NCBI RefSeq assembly: GCF_008801935.1
Contig: NZ_VZOT01000001.1
Span: forward strand, 496,001 to 560,000
Origin: Comamonas kerstersii
Lineage (GTDB): Bacteria > Pseudomonadota > Gammaproteobacteria > Burkholderiales > Burkholderiaceae_C
DNA: 64,000 bases
Direction: 5' to 3'
This document shows positions 57,097-64,000 of this stretch, piece after piece. The first letter of the stretch is position 1. Each line of letters begins with the position of its first letter. Made by a program: the position numbers and the translations under genes. Under the pieces are notes generated by a model, which did no database searches, was not told where the DNA came from, and was given only the letters and a program-made list of their open reading frames with translations.

Positions 57097-57199
57097 AAAC
57101 ATAGACATCTGCTGACACCAAGCTGCTCTTCCCGCTCACCATGGCGCAGCAGGGGCCACCACTAGAGTGAGATTTTTCACACTGATACGGAGTGCCCCT

Positions 57200-57709
57200 A
57201 TGCCATCTCGCGCCCAGCGACTTGCCCTCACCCTGACCACCGCCGCCTGCATGACCATGGGCGGTACTGCCATGGCTGCGGGCACCACCACGTCCACCAG
57301 CATCACCAGCGCGACCGCCTCCTTGCTGGCACAAAAGGCCGTAGCAGCATGCACGGAAGCCGGTTATGTCGTATCGGTCAGCGTCGTGGACAACGCCGGC
57401 GTGCTGCTGAGCTTTATCCGTGCAGATGGTGCAGGCCCTCACACCGTCAAGGCCTCTCAGGCCAAGGCTTACACCTCGGCCTCCTCCCGCAATCCCACCA
57501 GCGGCATTGCCAAGGCAGTCCAGTCCAACCCTGACGCCGCAGGCATGACGGACATTCCTGACTTTCTGGTCCTGGCTGGCGGCATGCCCATCAAGGTGGG
57601 TAACGCTACCGTGGGTGGCATTGGCGTAGCCGGTGCCCCTGGCGGCCATCTGGATGAAGCCTGCGCCCAGAAGGCACTGGAAGCCGTGCAACAGCAACTT
57701 GCTAACTAA
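57200..57709 (+). CDS. GlcG/HbpS-family protein, secreted
   Basis: A 169-residue protein with a signal peptide (PSRAQRLALTLTTAACM...TAMAAG) and the HbpS/GlcG fold, identified by AVAACTEAGYVVSVSVVDNAG, the SSRNPTSGIAKA block and PIKVGNATVGGIGVAGAPGG. Members bind heme or small ligands; the function of proteobacterial exported versions is unclear. The start is ATG 57200 after CGGAG. Confidence 0.85.
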   Translation: MPSRAQRLALTLTTAACMTMGGTAMAAGTTTSTSITSATASLLAQKAVAACTEAGYVVSVSVVDNAGVLLSFIRADGAGPHTVKASQAKAYTSASSRNPTSGIAKAVQSNPDAAGMTDIPDFLVLAGGMPIKVGNATVGGIGVAGAPGGHLDEACAQKALEAVQQQLAN

Positions 57710-57712
57710 AAC

Positions 57713-57745
57713 ATAGCTATCAGCGCTTGCTACACAAGCGCTGAA
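57713..57745. repeat. Dispersed AGCGCTTG palindrome, copy 9 (best arms)
   Basis: CAGCGCTTG (57721-57729) and CAAGCGCTG (57735-57743) form a perfect 9-bp stem with loop ctaca, preceded by the usual atagctat. Confidence 0.85.
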
Positions 57746-57773
57746 GGCAGATTTTTATCAAAATCTGACACGT

Positions 57774-57814
57774 AAAAAAGCGGCTGCCTTGATGACAAGG
57801 CAGCCGCTTTTTTT
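57774..57814. terminator. Bidirectional terminator between the HbpS-like gene and tyrS
   Basis: AAAAAAGCGGCTGCCTT and AAGGCAGCCGCTTTTTTT form a 17-bp stem with a 6-nt loop and T-runs on both strands. Confidence 0.95.
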
Positions 57815-57833
57815 GTTGGGACTGGTGCTTGGA

Positions 57834-59066
57834 TCAGCCCAGGGTCACGCGTGCAAACTTGCGCTTGCCCACTTGCAGCACATAGGTGCCTGCATCCAGC
57901 TTCAGGCCGCGATCGCTGATGACCGCGCCATCCACACGCACGCCGCCGCCATCAATCAGGCGGTTGGCTTCGCTGGTCGATGGAGCCAGGTTGGCCTGCT
58001 TGAGCAGTGCACCAATCCCCAGTGGTGCGCCACTCAGCGTCACCTCGGGGATGTCGTCAGGAATGCCGCCCTTGGAGCGGTTGATGAAGTCCTGCTCTGC
58101 AGCATCGGCCGCCGCTGCGCTGTGGAAGCGCGCGGTGATTTCCTTGGCCAGCATGACCTTGGCATCCTTGGGATTGCGGCCAGCTTCCACTCCTGCCTTG
58201 AGCGCGGCAATCTCGTCCAGGCTCTTGAAGGACAGCAGGGTGTACCAGTCCCACATCAAATCGTCCGAGATCGACAGCGTCTTGGCGAACATGGTGTTCG
58301 CATCTTCGGTGATGCCGATGTAGTTGTTCTTGGACTTGGACATCTTGTGCACGCCGTCCAGACCTACCAGCAGGGGCATGGTCAGCACGCACTGCGGTTC
58401 CTGACCGTACTCCGCCTGCAGATGGCGGCCCATCATCAGGTTGAACTTCTGGTCGGTGCCTCCCAGCTCCAGATCGGCCTTGAGCGCCACGGAGTCATAA
58501 CCCTGCAGCAGGGGGTACAGGAATTCATGCAGGCTGATGGAGCTGCCTTCGGTGAAACGCTGGTGGAAGTCGTTGCGCTCCATCATGCGTGCCACGGTGT
58601 ACTTGGCGGACAGCTGGATCATGCCGCGTGCGCCCAGCTGGTCGCACCATTCGCTGTTGTAGCGCACCTCGGTCCTTGCGGGGTCAAGCACCTTGGCAGC
58701 CTGGGTGTAGTAGGTTTCGGCATTGACCCTGATCTGCTCCGCAGTCAGCGGCGGACGGGTGGAGTTACGGCCCGAGGGATCGCCGATCAGGGTCGTGAAG
58801 TCACCAATCAGAAAAATCACCTGATGGCCCAGATCTTGCAGCTGGCGCATCTTGTTCAGCACCACTGTATGACCCAGATGGATATCAGGCGCTGTAGGGT
58901 CCAGACCCAATTTGATACGCAGAGGCGCGCCCGTAGCTTCGGAGCGGGCGAGCTTTTGCGTCCAGTCTGCTTCGGGCAGCAACTCATCAACGCCACGCTT
59001 GGTAACGGCCAGCGCTTTTTGAACCGCCTCAGTGACCGGGTAAGTGGTATCAACTTTTTGATTCAT
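57834..59066 (-). CDS. tyrS: Tyrosyl-tRNA synthetase
   Basis: The 410-residue class I synthetase has the HIGH motif as HLGHT and the KMSKS motif as KMSKSKNN, with a C-terminal S4 RNA-binding domain ([18 protein letters not shown]). The KMSKS form, rather than KFGKS, places it in the TyrZ-like branch. The start is ATG 59066; the upstream in-frame ATG at 59084 is a less likely alternative. Confidence 0.97.
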   Translation of the reverse strand: MNQKVDTTYPVTEAVQKALAVTKRGVDELLPEADWTQKLARSEATGAPLRIKLGLDPTAPDIHLGHTVVLNKMRQLQDLGHQVIFLIGDFTTLIGDPSGRNSTRPPLTAEQIRVNAETYYTQAAKVLDPARTEVRYNSEWCDQLGARGMIQLSAKYTVARMMERNDFHQRFTEGSSISLHEFLYPLLQGYDSVALKADLELGGTDQKFNLMMGRHLQAEYGQEPQCVLTMPLLVGLDGVHKMSKSKNNYIGITEDANTMFAKTLSISDDLMWDWYTLLSFKSLDEIAALKAGVEAGRNPKDAKVMLAKEITARFHSAAAADAAEQDFINRSKGGIPDDIPEVTLSGAPLGIGALLKQANLAPSTSEANRLIDGGGVRVDGAVISDRGLKLDAGTYVLQVGKRKFARVTLG

Positions 59067-59251
59067 ACAGTTTGTTCTCAGCACGGGGAATACCCTCCCC
59101 GGTATACTTCGGGATCAATTGCAGTGGTGGATTCTAGTCGCCATACCATTTACAGATGGTTCAATGGCCTCTATGCTCATAGAGTTCGTACCCCCGTCCC
59201 CCATACATACTCTTTCATGAGGGGTACATATCACTTCCGGGAACTCCTGTT

Positions 59252-60610
59252 TTGACTACCGAACTAGTTTCTGCTGGCCGTGCCTGGCTCGCACAGCTCG
59301 CACAATCTATTCAGCGCCATCCCAAGCGCGTCACCGCAGCGATTGCAGCCTTCATGTTGACTGCAGGCGGCGGTGCATTTGCCGTAGCCTCGTTCGGCCC
59401 CGATCCCGCGAATCTGCCCATCCGCACACTGACACAGCCCATCGCTTCGCTGGCTGATGGCAACACGCTGGCAGACCTGACCGATCTGAACGATTTTTCT
59501 CTCTATCGCACCGAATACACCCGTGCGAGCGACACACCAGAATCACTGCTGAAGCGCCTGGGCGTTGAAGACCCCGGCGCTTCCGCTTTTCTGCGCAGCA
59601 ATGAGCTGGCGCGTCAGCACATCCTGAACCGCAGCGGCCGCCTGGTCTCTGCAGAAACCAGCAATGACCACCAGCTGCGCAAGCTGACCGTGCGCTGGAT
59701 TCAGGATGAAAACAGCGACCACTTCCAGCGTCTGGTGCTGGAGCGTCAGGACGATGGCGAATTCGCTGCCACCGTCTCTACGGCTCCACTGACCGTCAAC
59801 ACCCGCCTGACCGGCGCCACCATCCACACCTCGCTGTTTGCAGCGACCGATGGTGCTGGCCTGCCCGATGCTGTTGCCATTCAGCTGACCGACATCTTCT
59901 CGGACATCGACTTCCGCCGCCTGCACAAGGGCGACCGTTTCTCGGTCATCTACGAAACGCTGGAAGCGGATGGCGAATTTCTGCGCACCGGCCGTGTGCT
60001 GGCTGCCGAGTTCAAGAACCGCGACAAGCTCTACCAGGCCATGTGGTTTGAAGAGCCCGGTGAACGCGGCTCCTACTACGCCATGGACGGCTCCAGCCTG
60101 CGCCGCGCGTATCTGAATTCGCCCGTGGAGTTCTCGCGCATCAGCAGCAACTTTGCCATGCGCAAGCACCCCATCCACGGCACATGGCGTCGCCACCTGG
60201 GCACTGACTATGCTGCCCCCACAGGTACCAAGGTGCGTACCGTGGGTGATGGTGTGGTGGACTTTGCCGGCTGGCAAAACGGTTTTGGCAATGTGATCTT
60301 CATCAAGCACGCCAACACCAGCCATGTCACGGTCTACGCCCACCTGAGCCGCATCGACGTCAAGAAGGGCCAGCGTGTGGAGCAGGGCCAGAACATTGGT
60401 GCCGTTGGCTCCACAGGCTGGGCTACCGGCCCTCACCTGCACTTTGAGTTCCGCGTCAATGGCGTGCACCAGGACCCTCAGTCGGTGATTGCCGCCAAGG
60501 AAGCCAACCCCATTTCTGAAAAAGTGCGTGAAGCCTTCATGAAGCAAGCCAGTGCGCTGCACGAGCAACTGGCCTCTGCAGAGTTGATTCGCCAGGCTTC
60601 CGCACAATAA
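59252..60610 (+). CDS. M23-family murein endopeptidase
   Basis: A 452-residue MepM-like peptidase. It has one N-terminal membrane helix (about 28-52) and an OapA/LysM-like N-domain. The C-terminal zinc peptidase domain supplies ligands in MRKHPIHGTWRRHLGTDYAAP and GWATGPHLHFEFRVNG (His, Asp, HxH). It cleaves peptidoglycan crosslinks to allow cell-wall growth. I choose TTG 59252 as start because the residues before the first helix are family-like; the next ATG would fall inside the helix. It is divergent from tyrS. Confidence 0.9.
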   Translation: MTTELVSAGRAWLAQLAQSIQRHPKRVTAAIAAFMLTAGGGAFAVASFGPDPANLPIRTLTQPIASLADGNTLADLTDLNDFSLYRTEYTRASDTPESLLKRLGVEDPGASAFLRSNELARQHILNRSGRLVSAETSNDHQLRKLTVRWIQDENSDHFQRLVLERQDDGEFAATVSTAPLTVNTRLTGATIHTSLFAATDGAGLPDAVAIQLTDIFSDIDFRRLHKGDRFSVIYETLEADGEFLRTGRVLAAEFKNRDKLYQAMWFEEPGERGSYYAMDGSSLRRAYLNSPVEFSRISSNFAMRKHPIHGTWRRHLGTDYAAPTGTKVRTVGDGVVDFAGWQNGFGNVIFIKHANTSHVTVYAHLSRIDVKKGQRVEQGQNIGAVGSTGWATGPHLHFEFRVNGVHQDPQSVIAAKEANPISEKVREAFMKQASALHEQLASAELIRQASAQ

Positions 60611-60632
60611 GCAGCGTATGCTACGCTTCACA

Positions 60633-60660
60633 GGGCCTCGATTTTCGAGGCCCTTTTTCT
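60633..60660 (+). terminator. Rho-independent terminator after the M23 peptidase
   Basis: GGGCCTCG-attt-TCGAGGCCC forms a strong stem, followed by TTTTTCTTT. Confidence 0.92.
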
Positions 60661-60678
60661 TTGAGCCTGACACATCCC

Positions 60679-61839
60679 ATGCCCGCACCCACACACCACA
60701 CCCATGCCAGCGCTGACCTGTACATTGGCCTGATGTCAGGCACCTCGCTCGATGGGGTGGACGGTGTACTGGCACGCTGGGACAGCAGCCAGCAAATTCA
60801 GGTCCTGCGCCATGCCAGCCTGGAATTCCCCATGGCCCTGCGCCAGGAACTGCTGGCACTGAACAGCCCGGACGGCATGAACGAACTGCACCGCGCTGCA
60901 CTGACCGGCAATGCCGTCAGCCGCATCTATGCCGACGTGGTTCAGCAGCTGCTGCAGGACACGGACACCCGCCCGCAGCAGGTGCGCGCCATTGGTGCAC
61001 ACGGCCAGACCGTGCGCCATCAGCCCCAGATGCACGATGGCACGGGCTACACCCTGCAGCTGCAAAACCCTGCCCTGCTGGCCGAGCGCACCGGCATCAC
61101 CGTCGTGGCCGATCTGCGCAGCCGCGACGTGGCCGCTGGCGGCCAGGGCGCACCGCTGGTGCCAGCGTTCCATCAGGGCATCTTTGGCCGCGTGAACCAG
61201 GCGACGCTGGTACTCAATATTGGCGGCATTGCCAACCTGAGCATCCTGCCCTCGCTGTGCGACAGCAGCAGCGCCGTCATTGGCTTTGATACCGGCCCTG
61301 GCAATGCCCTCATGGACTGGTGGTGCCTGCAGCACACCGGCCAGCCTTTTGACCGTGATGGCGCATGGGCTGCCAGCGGCAGCGTGCTGCCCGAGCTACT
61401 GAATGCCATGCTGGCAGAGCCCTATCTGCAACTACCTCCACCCAAAAGCACGGGGCGTGATCTGTTCAACCCACGCTGGTTGCAGTCACACCTGACCCAG
61501 CTGGGCAGCACACCCCGCCCCGAAGACGTACAGGCCACGCTGACCGCGCTGACCGCCCACAGCTGTGCTGAAGCCGTCAGCCGCTTTGGCGCGCGCAGTG
61601 ATGCACTGCTGGTGTGTGGTGGCGGTGCGCTCAATGGCGAGCTGATGCGCCAACTGCAAGCCCTGCTACCCCAGCTGCGCGTAGAAAGCACGGCCGTGCG
61701 TGGCATGCCACCGCTGCAGGTGGAAGCTGCCGCCTTTGCCTGGCTGGCACGCCAGTGCATGCAGGGCCTGCCCGGCAATCTGCCCCGTGTGACAGGTGCA
61801 CAAGGGCCACGGATTCTCGGCGCCATCTACCCTGCTTAA
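60679..61839 (+). CDS. anmK: Anhydro-N-acetylmuramic acid kinase
   Basis: This 386-residue sugar kinase cleaves and phosphorylates 1,6-anhydroMurNAc in cell-wall recycling. The diagnostic N-terminal motif GLMSGTSLDGVD and the later VVADLRSRDVAAGGQGAPLVPAFH, GFDTGPGNALMDWW and VCGGGALNGEL blocks are all present. ATG 60679 is chosen over a TTG at 60661 that overlaps the preceding terminator. It follows the murein endopeptidase. Confidence 0.95.
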   Translation: MPAPTHHTHASADLYIGLMSGTSLDGVDGVLARWDSSQQIQVLRHASLEFPMALRQELLALNSPDGMNELHRAALTGNAVSRIYADVVQQLLQDTDTRPQQVRAIGAHGQTVRHQPQMHDGTGYTLQLQNPALLAERTGITVVADLRSRDVAAGGQGAPLVPAFHQGIFGRVNQATLVLNIGGIANLSILPSLCDSSSAVIGFDTGPGNALMDWWCLQHTGQPFDRDGAWAASGSVLPELLNAMLAEPYLQLPPPKSTGRDLFNPRWLQSHLTQLGSTPRPEDVQATLTALTAHSCAEAVSRFGARSDALLVCGGGALNGELMRQLQALLPQLRVESTAVRGMPPLQVEAAAFAWLARQCMQGLPGNLPRVTGAQGPRILGAIYPA

Positions 61840-61842
61840 AAA

Positions 61843-61925
61843 GCATAGCTTCCAGCGCTTGATACGACTTGATTTCAAATAGAAAAGTATTGCAAAAGCT
61901 TTCAATTCAAGCGCAAGCAGCTACC
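61843..61925. repeat. Dispersed AGCGCTTG palindrome, copy 10 (long form)
   Basis: The text catagcttccagcgcttg opens the element and caagcgcaagcagctac closes it after about 50 nt of AT-rich loop. It lies after anmK. Confidence 0.65.
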
Positions 61926-61945
61926 TTTTTTAAAGATGCAGATAC

Positions 61946-61976
61946 AAAAAAGCCGCTGACATTCAGCGGCTTTTTT
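61946..61976. terminator. Bidirectional terminator between anmK and erpA
   Basis: AAAAAGCCGCTGA and TCAGCGGCTTTTTT form a stem with loop cat and T-runs on both strands. Confidence 0.93.
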
Positions 61977-62009
61977 GTTTTTTGAAGGAGAAGCGTTCGT
62001 GCCCGCGGC

Positions 62010-62375
62010 TTATACCGAGAAGCTGGAACCGCAGCCACAGGTAGTGGTGGCATTGGGGTTCTTGATCACGAACTGCGCACCCTGCAGGTCTTCCTTGTAG
62101 TCGATCTCTGCGCCCAGCAGGTACTGGTAGCTCATGGCATCGATCAGCAAGGACACACCATTCTTGGTCATGGTGGTGTCGTCTTCGTTGACGATTTCGT
62201 CAAAGGTGAAACCGTACTGGAAGCCCGAGCAGCCGCCACCCTGCACGAAGACGCGCAGCTTCAGGTCAGGGTTGCCTTCTTCTGCAATCAGATCCGCCAC
62301 CTTGGCAGCTGCGCTGTCGGTGAAGATGATGGGTTCTGGCATTTCGGTGGTCGTGTTTTCGGCTACGGCGCTCAT
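62010..62375 (-). CDS. erpA: Iron-sulfur cluster insertion protein ErpA
   Basis: The 121-residue A-type carrier has three conserved cysteines: one in [11 protein letters not shown] and two in the C-terminal CGCGSSFSV. It delivers Fe-S clusters to targets such as isoprenoid-synthesis enzymes. GGAG lies 7 nt before ATG 62375. Confidence 0.95.
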   Translation of the reverse strand: MSAVAENTTTEMPEPIIFTDSAAAKVADLIAEEGNPDLKLRVFVQGGGCSGFQYGFTFDEIVNEDDTTMTKNGVSLLIDAMSYQYLLGAEIDYKEDLQGAQFVIKNPNATTTCGCGSSFSV

Positions 62376-62517
62376 GGGGATACTCCGAGAATTCTTCTGA
62401 AATCGGCGGCAATGGTACTGCAGATTGCTCAGGAATTAAGCATGAGCGGTATTTGACGACAGTCCCAGTGTGGGCATTAACCCTTGCGACCAGATGGGGG
62501 TAGCTGGCATGGAGACT

Positions 62518-62567
62518 CCCACAAAAAAGCCGCCATGCCCAAGAGCAATAGCGGCTTTTTTGTGGGA
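62518..62567 (-). terminator. Terminator of the rplM-rpsI operon
   Basis: The inverted repeat cccacaaaaaagccgc...gcggcttttttgtggg has a T-run on both strands and lies 48 nt after the rpsI stop. Confidence 0.92.
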
Positions 62568-62614
62568 AGGCAGCTGCCGTGAGGCAACCACCTTCGAGCC
62601 AGGTCTGAGGCGAA

Positions 62615-63007
62615 TTAACGCTTCGAGAACTGCTTGGCGCGACGAGCACCGCGCAGACCGACCTTCTTACGCTCAACTTCGCGAGCGTCGCGGGTCACAA
62701 AGCCAGCAGCGCTCAGCGCGGGCTTCAGAGCTGCGTCATAGTCGATCAGGGCACGAGTGATGCCGTGACGGGCTGCACCAGCCTGACCAGATTCGCCGCC
62801 ACCGTGGACGTTGATCTGGATGTCGAAAGCTTCCAGGTTATCGGTCAGCGCCAGAGGCTGCTTAGCGATCATGATGGAAGTTTCGCGGCCGAAGTACTGC
62901 TGAATGTCTTTGCCATTCACAGTGATCTTGCCGGAGCCCTTCTTCAGGAATACACGAGCGACGCTGGACTTGCGACGGCCGGTACCATTGTTCCAATCAC
63001 CAATCAT
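62615..63007 (-). CDS. rpsI: 30S ribosomal protein S9
   Basis: The 130-residue protein has the S9 start [17 protein letters not shown] and the basic C-terminus RRAKQFSKR that reaches the ribosomal P-site. It follows rplM by 10 nt, and its AAGGAG box overlaps the rplM stop codon, so the two are translationally coupled. Confidence 0.98.
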   Translation of the reverse strand: MIGDWNNGTGRRKSSVARVFLKKGSGKITVNGKDIQQYFGRETSIMIAKQPLALTDNLEAFDIQINVHGGGESGQAGAARHGITRALIDYDAALKPALSAAGFVTRDAREVERKKVGLRGARRAKQFSKR

Positions 63008-63017
63008 TCAAGTCTCC

Positions 63018-63446
63018 TTAGATTTCCAGAGCCTTAGGCTGCTGTGCGGTATGGGGGTGCTCAGCACCGCCGTACACCTTCAGCTTCTTGATCATGGCGT
63101 AGCCCAGAGGACCCTTGGGCAGCATGCCCTTAACGGCCTTCTCCAGAGCGCGGCCAGGGAACTTAGCCTGCAGGTCGCGGAAGTTAGTAGCAGTGATGCC
63201 ACCGGGGAAACCGGAGTGACGGTAGTACACCTTGTCCAGGTTCTTGGTGCCAGTGACCTTGAGCTTGGAGGCGTTGATGATGACGATGTAGTCGCCGGTG
63301 TCAACGTGAGGTGTGTAGATTGCCTTGTGCTTGCCGCGCAGACGGAGTGCCACTTCGCTGGCGACACGTCCGAGCACCTTGTCGGTGGCGTCAATCACAA
63401 ACCACTCGTGTTGCACCTCAGCGGGCTTTGCGCTGAATGTAGACAT
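63018..63446 (-). CDS. rplM: 50S ribosomal protein L13
   Basis: A 142-residue protein with the L13 signatures [33 protein letters not shown] and [18 protein letters not shown]. It is the first gene of the conserved rplM-rpsI pair. Confidence 0.98.
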   Translation of the reverse strand: MSTFSAKPAEVQHEWFVIDATDKVLGRVASEVALRLRGKHKAIYTPHVDTGDYIVIINASKLKVTGTKNLDKVYYRHSGFPGGITATNFRDLQAKFPGRALEKAVKGMLPKGPLGYAMIKKLKVYGGAEHPHTAQQPKALEI

Positions 63447-63763
63447 GAGATTACTCTTTCTAAGAGGGTTTGCGGGCCCTTTTCCGCGGTCGGCGCTTCT
63501 TCTTAAAAAGGAAGCCTCTTAGGCGGTAACTGCCTGACCGCGTGCAAGCACACTGCCAAACACTTCGCCGCGGGACCCATAAAATCGCTGCGAAGCCCGC
63601 CATTATACAAAATGGCGTCCAATAGCGCCATCGCACTGTGTCTTTGTGTGGAATTGACCACCTGACGCTCAGAGCGCTCACACTAGGCACACTAGACACA
63701 TCTGAGCGGCCTTGCCCATCGCACGCAAGCGCCGCGCCCCTACAACGAAAAGAATCACGACCT
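63447..63763. other. 317-nt divergent spacer between rplM and rlmJ
   Basis: The rplM-proximal half would form an mRNA leader of about 150 nt with local inverted repeats (for example gaggcttcctttttaagaagaagcgcc). The middle holds the rplM promoter candidate. I see no RNA family or short gene that I recognise. Confidence 0.5.
63602..63607 (-). promoter_or_regulatory. Candidate -10 element of the rplM-rpsI promoter
   Basis: TATAAT on the minus strand, about 156 nt before the rplM start. No good -35 is seen at the ideal distance. Confidence 0.45.
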
Positions 63764-64000
63764 ATGTTCAGCTACCGCCACGGCTTTCACGCCGGTAACC
63801 ACGCCGACGTGCTCAAGCACACTGTTTTGATTGCTGCGCTGCAGCACATGGCCCAGAAAGAAACCGCCATCAGCGTCATCGACACGCATGCCGGTGCAGG
63901 CCTGTACCGCCTGGATGGCGACTTTGCCAGCACCAGCGGCGAATCCAAGGACGGCATTGAGCGCCTGACCAGCACCCCGCTGGACCAGTTGACGCCTGCA
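63764..64000 (+). CDS. rlmJ: 23S rRNA (adenine-2030-N6)-methyltransferase RlmJ, 3' end beyond window
   Basis: The first 79 residues match RlmJ/YhiR, a SAM-dependent methyltransferase of 23S rRNA. The start MFSYRHGFHAGNHADVLKHT is the family N-terminal motif, followed by VIDTHAGAGLYRL, the cofactor-binding loop. The gene is open to the last base of the window. Confidence 0.93.
   Translation, partial: MFSYRHGFHAGNHADVLKHTVLIAALQHMAQKETAISVIDTHAGAGLYRLDGDFASTSGESKDGIERLTSTPLDQLTPA

Overview
The window reads as chromosome from a betaproteobacterium of the family Comamonadaceae (Comamonas/Delftia/Acidovorax type). This is inferred from protein content and from a dispersed palindrome built on AGCGCTTG...CAAGCGCT that I associate with intergenic spaces of that family. 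The base composition is moderately GC-rich and genes are tightly packed on both strands. No database search was possible.

Layout. 1-2208: accessory edge with a decayed IS3-type element, an ImmA/IrrE-like protein whose zinc motif has lost its glutamate, and a 269-bp miniature element flanked by CTAG. 2209-9650: a minus-strand leucine/isovalerate catabolism operon (MerR regulator LiuR with two perfect palindromic operators, isovaleryl-CoA dehydrogenase, carbonic anhydrase, AceK, thiolase, SDR, acyl-CoA dehydrogenase). 9728-10862: YchJ-like protein and a HAD phosphatase. 11252-18494: heme A and heme O synthases facing a cyoABCD-type quinol oxidase operon with SURF1. 19005-24923: a double-length, tandem UvrA. 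25081-30333: DUF4260 and DUF4239 membrane proteins, a Bug-type binding protein, a HAD-IIB phosphatase and release factor 3. 30531-33724: an ABC export system (ATPase, permease, adaptor). 33787-38437: ruvB, a ParB/Srx-like secreted protein, ruvA, phoH, ybeY.

38552-51915 is a probable 13.4-kb composite transposon. Two direct IS5-family copies of 848 bp each bracket a TetR regulator, a heterodimeric YbtPQ/IrtAB-like ABC pair, a complete CeuBCDE/VctPDGC-like ferric-siderophore importer, a TonB-dependent receptor, a frameshifted LysR gene and an EexN-like lipoprotein stub. The last two point to origin from an integrative conjugative element. The outer flanks both read TTA, while the inner flanks do not match each other.

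51916-64000 is ordinary chromosome again: Tat-exported amidohydrolase, outer-membrane protein, tRNA-Phe, nitroreductase, damaged chalcone-isomerase-like gene, TauE/SafE transporter, GlcG/HbpS-like protein, tyrS, M23 peptidase, anmK, erpA, rpsI, rplM and the start of rlmJ.

The points most worth a second look are the composite siderophore transposon, the palindromic repeat lying exactly at the seam of the fused UvrA, the repeat family itself (ten copies, two apparently supplying start codons), the miniature element sitting in a shared CTAG stop-codon overlap, and the Fnr-type boxes in front of cyoA.
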